64,000 bases of DNA from Ailurus styani (GCA_002007465.1 LNAC01001950.1:1-64000); one strand, 5' to 3'. Shown: positions 1 to 14,971, counted from the first letter of the stretch. Numbers and translations: made by a program. Notes: generated by a model from the letters alone, not told the origin.

Positions 1-660
1 TTGACACATGCACACGAATTCCTAACAATACTGTTCAAAAAATTATGCAAAAACATATTCAGAAGGTTCAGCATGCGTATCGTGGCACTGGGTCTAGGAT
101 CACCTACAGCGCTGTCGATGTCATTGACGCGGTCCTTTTGTTACCAACTAGCTGTGTGTTTGATTGTACGTGAAGCGCTATGTGTAGATCATGTTGACGT
201 GTTCGATCCCATCATGGATGCTAACGACATTGAAATATGCCGTTTCATGTTGGACGAGTATCGACCAAACTCCTCTGCCATCCGTGCCTTGTGCAAACCC
301 AACTCATCGCTTGATATGGAAGACGCTGATGATGAATCGCAAGATGGAGAACCCAAACTCTTGCTCTGGATGCCGCATTGCGAGGCGGAGCTCTACGAAA
401 AGGTGCTTCTAGACATAGAAGAGGGCAAGGACCCTTTGGCCTCCGCGAAAGCATTAGCGGGGGTGGAACACCGGTCACCTTCATCGCAATACGACCTCTC
501 AAACGTAATAGTTGTTGGCAACTCACTTACTCGGTATGTTGGAGAAAAGAAACTTCCCGGGAAAATAGTAGAACGGGGTGTCGAAGTAGCCCTTCCCGAG
601 TTCACACCCTTTTATCAGGCATTCAGCGACTCATATATTACAACATTTAGAACAGTGTGA
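1..660 (+). CDS. SRR1-like domain protein, 5' end outside window
   Basis: The frame is open from the first base to a TGA ending at 660, so the gene probably starts upstream; the first in-frame ATG is at 73. The fragment shows the SRR1-like pattern in order: a GLGSP motif followed by a hydrophobic YQLAVCLIV stretch, a DVFDPIM segment, an LLWMPHCEAELYEKVL motif (family consensus MPHCP..LY), an IVVGNSLTRY motif and a C-terminal AFSDSYITTF segment. SRR1-like proteins were named from a plant circadian and heme-related regulator; their biochemical role is poorly defined. The stop lies 14 bp from the convergent CDC48 stop codon. Family call is fairly sure, function is not. Confidence 0.75.
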   Translation: MTHAHEFLTILFKKLCKNIFRRFSMRIVALGLGSPTALSMSLTRSFCYQLAVCLIVREALCVDHVDVFDPIMDANDIEICRFMLDEYRPNSSAIRALCKPNSSLDMEDADDESQDGEPKLLLWMPHCEAELYEKVLLDIEEGKDPLASAKALAGVEHRSPSSQYDLSNVIVVGNSLTRYVGEKKLPGKIVERGVEVALPEFTPFYQAFSDSYITTFRTV

Positions 661-674
661 TAATTTTGATCCAC

Positions 675-4519
<3,845 letters not shown>

Positions 4520-6227
4520 ATGGTGGAGTCTAAGGGCCTCTTTAGTCGTCTGCGATGCTTGCGTGTTCGCCATAAGGATGATGAGCTTGTTAGTGAACCC
4601 TCGGTGCCAAAGGTTGCAATGGCTGAGTCACAGAATTCGACGCATGGAACAGACGGATCTGTTGTCATAGCACCACCTTTTGTCGATGATGAGGATCTTC
4701 CAAGAGTGTCTGCTGAAGGTGATGTTGAAGGCGTAGAATCTGCATATACGGAAACTGAGCAGCAAGGGGAGGCAACGGTCTCACTTGTTACGGAAGATAT
4801 ATATGATCCTTTTATCATGAACCTATCGCCACGAGCTGTGAGACCATGGGGAAGCGCATGCGATGTCAAATCACGGGATTATCCCGAGGACACCAACGGT
4901 GTAGCAACTGATGCCACTACTGGGGCGCCAGAGAAGTGTGAAACACTAGACCAGAGCTTCTTTTTATATGGCGTCACGTTATTGCGTGACACGAAACGCC
5001 AGGTAAGTGTTGTTATTAGTGTATATAGATGTGGTGTAGGGATCAACAAATGGATCAGCACCTGTGCTGGCTGAACATGTATCAGCCACTAGTTCGGTTC
5101 AAGAAGCTGAAATGAGTGGAAGGTCCCCGCTTTCTAGTATACGTGACTGTCAACTAGTCAGTCACCGTATTTCAGGTGATTGGAGTAATCTGAATCCACG
5201 TATATATGATGCGTTGCTACAGTATTTCACAGGTTCAGAGTTGTCTTCCAACCAAAAGGTCTGCAAACAGTGGTCGGATAATGTCAAGTTTCTCATGAAC
5301 AACAAAAGCTCAAAAATAGTTAAGGCATTCAAGGCTGCATACGGAGGACAATTGGAGTATGAGACATCATATTTGATATGTCAGCCAGTATTCACTGCCC
5401 AGAAGGGAATGCGCATCGATCTCATATTGCGTGCACGAGCCAATTCATGGTCTACCGGTTCGAAGAACTCGTTGCAATATACCTACAGTTACATCCCCCG
5501 AAGTAGTCGTGATGAGGCAACTGGTCCGGCCCCTGTTTATGCGAACAAGTTCGTTTTTGAATGTCTGAAACGGAATGCAAAACGTACTGTATCGTATACC
5601 AGAGATATTTCATCTGTTCATGGAGATGATCTGCATGTTGCCGCCTCCGATTCAATAAGTCAGATCTGCGAGGGTGACTCTGTCGAACTCCCGGTTGTCC
5701 TGATGAATGCCCTGGGTAATACAAATGTTGAAAGTATCAAGTTTATGCCATTGCGGCGCGAACCCTCTGATGGTGATGTCCCATCCGCGCTTGACAAGAT
5801 GCATCGCGAGTGGTACACGGTTGCCCCCAATTCCCGGTATCTGCGGCAACTCTTCCCGGAAAATATAGATGCCTATTCACTCGTTCAACCCGCTAAGATG
5901 CAACCGCATCTGGCCCATCAGCTTACACAAGTCGCAGGGATTGACGTTATCACATCACGATCAATATTTGTCGCATCAACTCCGGGTACGTTTGGCGTTC
6001 ATCCACAGTATCGACAACGTGCAGGTGTGGTTTCTGAAGCCAAGAACTTTATTGGTCACACTATGGAAGTTGTAGATCGGCGCCAACCGATTGTATGTAT
6101 GCTACAGCGCGCAGGAGTACAGTATGATCGTCTGTGTCATGTGCAATTGCGAGTGGTAAGCGTGTATCCTGTGTCAATTAAATATATGCAGGGTGACAAT
6201 GTACGCTTCTATACTACAAAGGGCTGA
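4520..6227 (+). CDS. F-box-like conserved protein of unknown function
   Basis: Exons 4520-5002 and 5040-6227 (intron 37 bp, GTAAGT...TGTAG) give 556 residues. The start at 4520 is the first ATG in frame. An N-terminal low-complexity acidic region (about 1-160) is followed by a segment reading IYDALLQYFTGSEL then NQKVCKQW, which matches the pattern of an F-box (short leucine-rich helix, then VCK.W). The remaining roughly 300 residues form one conserved-looking globular region without a motif I know. If the F-box is real, the protein would bind Skp1 in an SCF ubiquitin ligase; that is inference. No membrane segments or signal peptide are visible. The splice junction keeps the frame exactly. Confidence 0.75.
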
Positions 6228-6574
6228 CCGAATACAATAGCTGTAGCACTAGCGATTCAAACAGTGTGTTAATGTGTCAACAAGTCGACAATTTATCAAC
6301 AACTTCTGTCTACTATCATCGAGAGACATGCAGCGCGTCATGTGTGCCATGAATCTATGTGCTTTCAAGCTTAGTATTCACCTAGTTCCACATCATTCAT
6401 TAAATTAATGTATACTTTTAATGAAATCTCATTGTTTTAAAGGAACTTGGTGATTTTTATGGGGACGACAATGGACACTCATAATGTGTACGATCCAAAT
6501 TGTTATGGCGTTGAAGGAACTCATTTTGGGCTCTGTGTTTTCTAGCTGATACGGTAGATTTGAAGTTCCCGTAT
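6228..6574. other. Intergenic, presumed LSM1 promoter
   Basis: About 350 bp, AT-rich with poly-T/poly-A runs near 6405-6440. I see no open frame or RNA gene in it. Confidence 0.4.
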
Positions 6575-7147
6575 ATGATGGGCGGTGATACCGCTGATTC
6601 GTCTGCAGACCAGCTTAACAGACAGCAGTGGATCTGGGTAGTAGAAGACGAACTCGGTTCGCTGATTTGGGTCACCCTAAGGGACGAGACGCACTATGTA
6701 GGCATATTCAAGAGCTTTGACCAATATGGCAATATTATGCTGACGGATACCGTACGGAAGATAATCGTCAACTCGAGGAAGCAGTTCAGCGATATATACT
6801 GCGGTAGGTATAGGGGAATGCACACTCAACTAGTGTCCACAGTTATATGTGTGGGATAATGTTATGTAGGCAACATGATCATCCGAGGTGAGAGCATTGC
6901 ATACTTCTGTGGCATTGACGTGGAAGCCTATCTAAGGACCTTCAATTATGGCAACAGCTTCGACCGAGATTCCCTCTTACTAGTTGCACGTAAACGCGAT
7001 ATCACGGCGGTATCATCCCAGACGTCTGTTCCGCTGGACTACGTTGAGATAGACGATGCATTACGGTTGTTGAAGGCGGAGCAGGACGGCTCACCGGAGG
7101 GCCATCGTGGCCTTGCTGAAATGCTGGGCAACGATCCATTTGTATAG
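6575..7147 (+). CDS. LSM1: LSM1-like U6/mRNA-decay Sm protein
   Basis: Exons 6575-6803 and 6870-7147 (66-bp intron GTAGGT...TGTAG) give 168 residues, somewhat longer than human LSM1 (133). The Sm1 motif is in exon 1 (SLIWVTLRDETHYVGIFKSF, then DQYGNIMLTDTV) and Sm2 begins across the junction (GNMIIRGESIAYFCGID). The DQ.GNI arrangement and the extended C-terminal tail fit LSM1, which with LSM2-7 forms the cytoplasmic ring that binds the 3' end of deadenylated mRNA and promotes decapping. The first in-frame ATG is 6575 (two in a row); a short upstream exon cannot be excluded. Other LSm paralogues are less likely because of the tail. Confidence 0.85.
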
Positions 7148-7653
7148 AACGGTATTCGAATGGACGGTACCCACTCCATCGATCGCATTGAATATCTCGT
7201 GAGGGCCTCTTTAGTGCCAAGTGAGAATATTCCATCCCCTGTCAGGCAAGGGTCTGCAGTAGTCACGCTCGGATACAATGTGGACTACAAACATATACCA
7301 TATCAAATGGCATAATACAAAATGTAGTGTGAATAGTACAACTAAAGATTAGTTTGTTAGTGTCATCAAAACTCAGTTTATGCGCCTTAAAGGTAGCTGA
7401 AAATGCTTTTGTCCAAAGACAGATAAGGATATAGAAATACCGTAATACAACACGGAATAATTGAATGGCAACTCTTTGGTCCGCCTAAGAGGGTATAGCA
7501 CACGGTAGTAGATGGATATAAACTGGACCATCATGTGAAAGCAGGTAGAGCGCTACCTGGTGGCCTTCGTTGGGATAACACCACCTCAGCTCACAATAAT
7601 TACTGTATAATTCAATTTGGGGACACCAATTTGTGTCTCAACCTCTAGAGGAA
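7148..7653. other. Intergenic, nothing recognised
   Basis: About 500 bp between LSM1 and the bromodomain-like gene. Open frames on the minus strand at 7002-7278 are antisense to the LSM1 3' end and show no family features. I see no RNA gene. Confidence 0.4.
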
Positions 7654-8982
7654 ATGGCGAATACCACCTTCCGTGGCGAGCTGTACCTCACCGCTCCGGA
7701 GCTTGAGTCGTTCCGAAAAGTAAGTGATTTTCATATTCTCACTTTCCGAATATATTATTCAATCATAATAAATGATATTCAGAGGCTGGAGCAACTCTAC
7801 TCCGCGACTTTAGGTGAAGGCGCAGCTATTAACGTACCCTGGCAGCTTGCTCCTTTGGACGCCTCGACCGCCCGTGCAATGGGCCTTCAGCACCCCGAAT
7901 TACTGGAGATTGATACTTCCTTACCGGTATGTATGGATAATTAATGTCTAACCTGTCGTAGCCGAGACGTGAACGATCCAACAATCGTCTAATGAAGAAG
8001 TGAGTGTCTAGTTTTAATCTTCCATACGTATTACAGAAATATAAACGAACGCGTGAGTAACGCGGAAGTGGGTGGGCATTCAACAATCGATGATGATATC
8101 GATTCGCTGTTCAAGGAGATTATGGATGAAGATGATGATTTCGATGAATTAGACTCACCACCCATATCGCAGCCAAACGTTTTTCCACAGCAGTACGAGA
8201 CAGTGGAATATGAAAAGACATCTCCTGTGTATTCCTTGATCTATCCAGAAGAGGGAACCTTCATGGATATGCCCTCATGGGGACAGAAGTTTCATGGTGT
8301 CCTGTCATCACTTTGCCAGACCAAAAGCGGGCACACCTTTCTGACTCCTCTCACGAGAGATGCAGACAAAAGCTCTGCAACACCAGAACATGAATCCCAA
8401 GAGCAAAGGTCTACTGGAATGACACTAAAAATCGTCCTTGAAAATTTCTTGAACCACAAGTATGCGTCCACAACCGAAGCATTCGCCGATGTCTATATGA
8501 CAATTCTCGGAGGGTTCAGTATGGATGTACCAGGCACGGAGCCGTGGATGTCAGCACAAGATGCCTGCTCCAAACTTGAGAATTTGAGACGAGAGTCGGG
8601 ACTAGTGGATTCTGAGATTGCACATGTTCTCGGTTTCGGAGGGAAACACCCACCAGCAACACAACCACCACCATCGACGAGACAGCTTCCTCTAAATCTG
8701 GATTTTGTCTCAGAAATACAACCTATTTCGAATCAAGAGAAGATGCAGTTCCAGGAGATCCTATCCGCACTCTCTGCTGAGTCACACCTGGAGCTATATA
8801 TCGCATTCGAGTATTTGGCAGTTTGGAGGAACATAGGCAACGAGGAAATAGAACTCGATGACGAGGCTACCAACCCCAGTGTATTCAGGTATGTGTTACA
8901 ATTTCATCAAGGCGCAACAGTGTTATTCAGGGAGATGATTAGATGGGCAAAAGAACGAGATGGGAAGGTTGGGAACTCTTAA
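7654..8982 (+). CDS. Degenerate bromodomain + NET domain protein (BET-like)
   Basis: Four exons, 7654-7719, 7783-7926, 7962-7999 and 8037-8982, join in frame (397 residues). After an acidic stretch (about 95-110) comes a bromodomain-like region: FLTPLTRD, then GMTL in the place of the usual PMDL, LNHKYASTTEAFADVYM, and SMDVPGTEPWMSA where bromodomains have a YNPPGT-type loop. The acetyl-lysine-contacting Asn position reads Asp. The C-terminal part matches a NET (extra-terminal) domain, notably EEIELDDEATNPSVFRYVLQF split by residues around it. A bromodomain plus NET is the BET signature, so the protein probably sits on chromatin. Whether it binds acetyl-lysine is doubtful given the substitutions. 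The domain call is by eye. Confidence 0.72.
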
Positions 8983-9051
8983 AATGTATAGATATAGCAG
9001 ACATTAGACATTAAAGCGATAAATTTCGAATTTAATTTAGCTAAAATTTTT

Positions 9052-10391
9052 TTATTCGTACGCCTTCCAACGTTCGCCATCGATGGCACGCATAGTCCTA
9101 CTGAGAGCATAATGTGGAAAGTTAATGTCGGTCTGTGCTAATATGCATTGCAAAAGCCCCCATAGTCCCCAAAATAAGTTAGCAGCAATCGAAAATGGTT
9201 GAATCTCCTTGTATAATGCCTCAACTTCGTCGTCTGTAGCGGTAGATCCGAGATAGGCGCGTATGAATTGACGCTGTTGCTCCTCGTTGGGTACACAACT
9301 CCAGTCGCACTCAAAACCGGCAAACTCATCAAAGTAGTTTGCAATCTCTAGTCCACGTTCCATGAAACATGAGTATTCGTAGTCCAAAAGTACAACCTTA
9401 TCTAAAAGATATATGTGGTAAAACACAAAAATACACCTACTTGAAGAGTTGATCAATACATTGGCACTGAGTATGTCACCATGGCACAGTACCACTGGAG
9501 ATTTCACACTGTCACATATAACCTGGATTCGTTCCAAATACTGCATGAACATGTTGAACAGACATCGACACATATGAAACCTACGTGTCGAAGTTCCCCG
9601 AGATTGAAACGGGTCCCCACAATGGCTTGCAGGCGATCAACGTTCTCAATACACCTACAGAACATTAAGTCGATAGGAACGTGACCTACATATTATAGAA
9701 CTTCCATATAATCGGCCATAACATAGACTTAAACTCGAAATCACCTTGATCTTGCAACTGCAAACCATTATACAACATTGACATGAACACTCACCTCAGG
9801 ATGAAGCTGGAGGTATAATTCGCGCTGACCAGGCGAATTGTGTAGTCTGGACACTTCCTGAGCAATCAAGTGACCGAACTTTAAGCTTCGGAAATCCTCA
9901 TCGGATAACACCTCTCCATCCAACCACTCCTCTATCTGACCTCCATTAAAACGAGCAAAAACATGCTTTGCAAACCCTTGAACGCATAGATGAGATTGAA
10001 TTATGCGTTCACGAGTACGATCGATGAACTCCTCAGTCTTGTGACCGAAAATACGAACCGCCACGTGACGACCGTTCCTAGTGTTCGTCACCTTGTACAG
10101 GATGTTAGTTATGCCACCCGTAACCACTTCAATGGTTACATACTCAAAATCAGACACATTCAACTCCCCCTGGAGATCTACATCTCCAACATCAATGCCT
10201 AGCTGCTCATTCGCAAGGCGAACACAGTGGAGAAGGATGTCTTCCCTTGATGGTCCGGTAATAGCAGTTGCCTTATCTAAAGGGTGTGTTGGTTTCACGT
10301 CATCCAGAAGGTGGGTTATCTTGTTAAACGTTTCAGAACTTTCTATATCACCGGCATTGGGGTTTGAGCAGTTGTTGCTTAATAGGAACAT
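9052..10391 (-). CDS. Choline/ethanolamine kinase, copy A
   Basis: Minus-strand exons 10391-9795, 9757-9690, 9654-9585, 9540-9441 and 9401-9052 give 394 residues with all phases closing. Family marks: a TGGITNILYKV nucleotide-binding strand, VAVRIFG, FNGGQIEEWLDGEVL, the catalytic loop LCHGDILSANVLIN (Brenner motif HxDxxxxN), VVLLDYEYSCFMERG with the magnesium-binding Asp, and the typical FWGLWGLLQC near the C-terminus. The enzyme phosphorylates choline or ethanolamine, the first step of the Kennedy pathway to phosphatidylcholine or phosphatidylethanolamine. Substrate cannot be told from sequence alone. The first about 50 and last about 90 residues differ strongly from the neighbouring copy, the middle is identical. 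The start is the internal ATG at 10391; an in-frame upstream ATG at 10454 is possible. Confidence 0.9.
9352..10241. repeat. Direct repeat copy 1 (gene-conversion tract) in choline kinase A
   Basis: This segment pairs with 11601-12490 at a constant offset of 2249 bp without gaps. By eye 9352-9455 and 9476-10241 are identical to the second copy, including three complete introns and part of the fourth; 9456-9475 is the only divergent patch. Confidence 0.92.
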
Positions 10392-11291
10392 CTTTGTTTC
10401 AGTGACAGAAGTGAGTAAGATGATCAACTGTCCATAAGGGCACAAAACATACAATGTTGGCCGGTTTGTCGTTGAACGTACCTGATATGGACGGCCCTAA
10501 GTCTTTTAAATGATTAACTCGCATGGATAACAGTGTTATGTAGAATAAGCGTTCGCTAAATGTGCGTAAGAATGGTAAATTGTTGGGTCCGCTGCAGGTG
10601 TGTGACCTCCTTGTTCATGATGATCACTGTTGAAACAAGAGGATATATATATATATATATATAATGTAACAATCTTACGGTTGTCCAATTATGCTTTTCG
10701 AGTCATTATCGTTGGCTTCTGTAGTGCCTCCTCAACGAGCCTTGGCGATGTCTTCGTCGCCATAGTTACTAAAACTTCTCAAATGGATATAGCAATGCAG
10801 ACATTAATGGTTCATATGTTATATAGATTTAGTGGTGGTATTTATGTGTAACGTCATGCTGTATGAAATGTTGCGGTCGGATAAAGGCAAGCTCTTCCTA
10901 CCGAAGTGCTGTGAAGTCATAGTAACGTAGAAAATGATACCTGTATTCACTTTAGTAACTGTATATATGTAAGAATTTGTGTTTAGTCTTGTGAATTCGG
11001 AGTAATGTAAACAATACAACAACGTGCCCTCCAAACGGGAAACAGTTCATCTGGAGAAGTTATCATACACTCCATATTTCTTAACGATCTATCGAAAGTG
11101 GATGCTTAGTTAGAACTTTCAAACTATTTTAAGATGAATTATGTTCAGATCTAAGTGATACCATCTCGATTCTTAGAATAGAAGTTTGCATGCTAGTAAC
11201 CCTCTACCCACTTACAACTACTACAATCTGACGTATCTTTAACGGTCCCTCTTCGTATTAATAGCGGGTGTTAATTGTAATTTCACTGCAG
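10392..11291. other. Spacer between the two choline kinase copies, with an AT microsatellite
   Basis: About 900 bp. It contains an (AT)n run at about 10643-10663. Small open frames at 10630-10851 and 10819-11034 have no family features. It must hold the promoter of copy A and the 3' end of copy B. Confidence 0.5.
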
Positions 11292-12670
11292 TTATTCGTT
11301 TTCCGCTTCCAAAAAGTCTGATAAGTCTTTGAGAAAGAGTTGAATTCGATGGATTGAGTAACGAGCAAAATCGCCATCAATTGAAGAGTATACACACTGC
11401 AAAAGTCCCCATAGTCCCCAGAACATATTCGGTGCGATTAGAAATGGTTGTACCTCCTTGTATAATGCCTCAACCTCGTCATCTGTAGCGATAGATCCGA
11501 GATAGGCGCGTATGAACTCATGCTGCCTAGACTTGGAAGGGATATCCCTATAGTTGCGGTTATATTCCGCAAACTCCGCAAAATGATTAGCAATCTCAAA
11601 TCCACGTTCCATGAAACATGAGTATTCGTAGTCCAAAAGTACAACCTTATCTAAAAGATATATGTGGTAAAACACAAAAATACACCTACTTGAAGAGTTG
11701 ATCACAATGTTTCCCTTCGATAAATCACCATGGCACAGTACCACTGGAGATTTCACACTGTCACATATAACCTGGATTCGTTCCAAATACTGCATGAACA
11801 TGTTGAACAGACATCGACACATATGAAACCTACGTGTCGAAGTTCCCCGAGATTGAAACGGGTCCCCACAATGGCTTGCAGGCGATCAACGTTCTCAATA
11901 CACCTACAGAACATTAAGTCGATAGGAACGTGACCTACATATTATAGAACTTCCATATAATCGGCCATAACATAGACTTAAACTCGAAATCACCTTGATC
12001 TTGCAACTGCAAACCATTATACAACATTGACATGAACACTCACCTCAGGATGAAGCTGGAGGTATAATTCGCGCTGACCAGGCGAATTGTGTAGTCTGGA
12101 CACTTCCTGAGCAATCAAGTGACCGAACTTTAAGCTTCGGAAATCCTCATCGGATAACACCTCTCCATCCAACCACTCCTCTATCTGACCTCCATTAAAA
12201 CGAGCAAAAACATGCTTTGCAAACCCTTGAACGCATAGATGAGATTGAATTATGCGTTCACGAGTACGATCGATGAACTCCTCAGTCTTGTGACCGAAAA
12301 TACGAACCGCCACGTGACGACCGTTCCTAGTGTTCGTCACCTTGTACAGGATGTTAGTTATGCCACCCGTAACCACTTCAATGGTTACATACTCAAAATC
12401 AGACACATTCAACTCCCCCTGGAGATCTACATCTCCAACATCAATGCCTAGCTGCTCATTCGCAAGGCGAACACAGTGGAGAAGGATGTCGTCCTTATAC
12501 AGAACAGTTTTATCCTGTTCCTTCTCTATATGCTTCCCTTCATACATCACATCCAGCATTTTGCTAATCCTTTCTAAGGAGTCGCCACGAGGGTTTTGGG
12601 AGTCGCAGCAAGCGCTTCCCTTCTCTGTGGATGTGTATGAAATCATGTCTTGCACCGTATAGAGACCCAT
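11292..12670 (-). CDS. Choline/ethanolamine kinase, copy B
   Basis: Minus-strand exons 12670-12044, 12006-11939, 11903-11834, 11789-11690 and 11650-11292 give 407 residues (399 if the second Met, 12646, is used). Gene structure and intron sequences match copy A. Differences lie in the N-terminal about 60 residues, the catalytic loop, here HGDLSKGNIVIN instead of HGDILSANVLIN, and the last about 90 residues (EIANHFAEFAEYNRN..., FWGLWGLLQCVYSS). Catalytic residues HxD, the loop Asn and the LDYEYS Asp are present, so both copies look active. Copy B's EIANHFAEFAEY is closer to the usual choline/ethanolamine kinase consensus (DIANHFCE) than copy A's EIANYFDEFAGF. Same Kennedy-pathway role inferred. 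Confidence 0.9.
11601..12490. repeat. Direct repeat copy 2 (gene-conversion tract) in choline kinase B
   Basis: Pairs with 9352-10241 (offset 2249). Identical except for the 20-bp patch 11705-11724. On either side of the tract the genes diverge abruptly: at 12491/10242 on the 5' side and at 11600/9351 on the 3' side. Confidence 0.92.
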
Positions 12671-13089
12671 TAGCTACGATTTGATCATATGACATCGTAT
12701 TTGTACCGATGGAGACGCTTAGACAGACGTAGACCAATTGTGCTACTGTGGAATATGTAAGGAGAGTATGATAGTTGTATTTACTACAGCCACTTTATTT
12801 TAAATTATGATGTAGTAAGAATTCGATTTGGTGCTTTCAAATGGTCACCTAGGGGGTCACGTATCATGGATCAGTGTATCAGGTGAAAGCCTTGGCGCGG
12901 TGCGTCTAGGATGTACATTTTATGGAACACAAAGAGCTATAGTATGATGCTTTGTGTAAAAAATAGAATTGTGCGGATATCGTGTTTCTCGGGCCTGAAA
13001 ATGTGCTTAGAAGACAATATGCGGACACGTTGGTGAAGTTATAATATGATAACATTAGACGTGGTATATTGATCATCGATTTGATCCTA
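12671..13089. other. Intergenic, nothing recognised
   Basis: About 420 bp upstream of choline kinase B and downstream of the kinase gene. No coding frame or RNA motif noted. Confidence 0.4.
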
Positions 13090-14631
13090 TTAATGTAGTA
13101 TATGTGACAGATGTGTGTCAGCTGTATCCGCTGTTGATGTCTTGGTATCCTAGTACATGTATCATGGTTGATGGCTCTAACGAGAACTTACCATTTCAGA
13201 ATCACCAGCGACAGTTGAGTCCATGGTAGTGTATACTGGAATGTTTGGTATTGGCTTGTATGTGGGAGTATGAATCCTGGATTCAGCTTCCTGTAGCATC
13301 TTGCGTAGGGCTACCTGAATTGGGATTATCTTGTATGCATGCAGACTCACCTGCATTATCTCTGTTGCCAATAACTCCGATGCAGACAGGCGCAATCTCA
13401 GGTCGTGGAACATCATTGACTTGAAAAGCGAATTAAGTTCCGGTGAATAATAGTTCGGAAGGTCCGGAATCTGGGCATCAATTATAAGGTAGGCATACAT
13501 ACACTCCTACCGGTGTGTTCTTTATATGTCTGACGAGTTCTTGCATGCCATTTGAGCCGTCAAATGGGGTTCTAAATGTTGCCAGCTCATAAGTTAGACA
13601 TCCCAAAGCCCATATGTCTGATGGCCAGCTGTACTCTTGGCCCTGTAACCACCCCGTTGGTTTTGGCAAAATATATTGTAAATGTCAACTTTCATTAGTT
13701 GTTGGATGGATATACAGTCATTTATATTACACCATATGAATATATTTGCAATGTAAAGGAATATATTGACAACAAATGCATACCGATGGATATATAATTG
13801 GATCTCAAATGAGTTGTCACAATCCCCTCTTTACCCTTGTGGCAAGAAACGATTGCAACAAAACAATGCATTTAAACGTACGTTAATCAGTTCAGGACTG
13901 AAGTAGTATGGAGTTCCAATGATTGTCTTAGTGTAATCCGCTGTAGTGTTCAGTGCTTTAGAAACACCGAAATCACATAGCTTTAATGACTTGTCGGAAT
14001 CGATAAGGACGTTGAGAGATTTCAAATCTATAGGGTAGCTGGGTTACTCTTAGTGTTATTTGCAAACATACCACGATGCAAGATATGACGCTTGTGCAAA
14101 TACTTGAGAGCTGAGAGAAGTTGTGCAAGCCATGTCAGAATCCGTTCTTCTCTAATGGATTCATTGCGCTTCCGTTTCTGGGCGATGTAGTGATGAAGAT
14201 CGCCACCTATGTTGTTAGGCTGTTGAATTGTGGCATGAAACGTACCCTTGCAATAATTGGTGAGAATGAAGAGCAGATTGCCCTCGAGATAGCTTCCGAG
14301 GTACTGCACAATGAAGGGATGATTTACTGCAGCTATGATCTGTGGAGACGTCATGTTAGTAGCTAAGTATACTTCTAACCTTTATTTCATTCATACAGAG
14401 TTTCCTTTCCATCTCTGATAGAGAGGTAATGTCAATGCGTTTACGCACAATGCTGTTATATGTTGAGTCGATGTATTATGGATTCCAATACACCTACCAG
14501 TTATCGGAGCTGTCAGCCAATAAACTTGTGCTTCCGTATGATCCCTTGCCAAGGTGTTTTATTTCGGCAAAGTGCTCTAGGATTGTCTCACGCGTAATGG
14601 GCTGTGGTACATGATGAGACGCCATATGCAT
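13090..14631 (-). CDS. NEK-family serine/threonine protein kinase
   Basis: Nine exons on the minus strand: 14631-14498, 14452-14380, 14339-14246, 14206-14072, 14027-13882, 13642-13511, 13470-13351, 13314-13192 and 13149-13090, 338 residues in frame throughout. Kinase motifs in order: glycine loop LGKGSYGSTS, VRKRIDI carrying the ATP-site Lys, NEIK with the alpha-C Glu, YCKGGDLHHYIAQ hinge, HRDLKSLNVL catalytic loop, CDFG, GTPYYFSPEL activation segment, PSDIWALGCLTYELA. The KGGDL hinge and the SPEL/PSDIWALG spacing fit NEK kinases, which act in cell-cycle and microtubule control. The C-terminal tail is short and lacks an obvious coiled coil. One intron (13643-13881) is 239 bp, far longer than the others. 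The start may be 14631 or the Met two codons on. Confidence 0.9.
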
Positions 14632-14971
14632 GACACAACCATACCACCGAATAGGGTAATACCATCTTGGCAAGTGTAGAGCCACAATAAACATTTAACC
14701 GAATCAGCAAACGTCTGTGTGGAGACGTGCCAGTAAGGAGACTCTACGTGAGCTATGGGTGCAGGATACAAGGACTGTAAGTATGCAGACATCCGGCCAT
14801 GGGGATTGATGTATCGGTTGAACAATGATAACACGTATAGCCTTAATTATTTTTGAAAGCACGCAAACACAAGTTGCAACCACATCTTACATCACATAGT
14901 GTTCAAAAAAGACGTTGAATCAGCTGTGTACCTGTCTTGTGGGTACACGGCTTATTATGAGGTAACGATGT
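14632..14971. other. Intergenic, nothing recognised
   Basis: About 340 bp between the kinase start and the stop of the acylated-protein gene; presumably the kinase promoter. Confidence 0.4.

Noticed and set aside
9481..9684. Identical + strand frames at 9481-9684 and 11730-11933, and at 9990-10202 and 12239-12451
   Set aside because: They are duplicated only because they lie antisense to the identical choline kinase tract; they cross exons and introns of those genes.
9690..9757. A 13-nt micro-exon in the choline kinase genes
   Set aside because: A longer 68-nt exon (9757-9690) uses better donor and acceptor sites, keeps the frame and gives a family-like sequence, so the micro-exon is not needed.
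10643..10663. (AT)n run as a possible replication origin or element
   Set aside because: It is a simple microsatellite; nothing else around it supports an origin.
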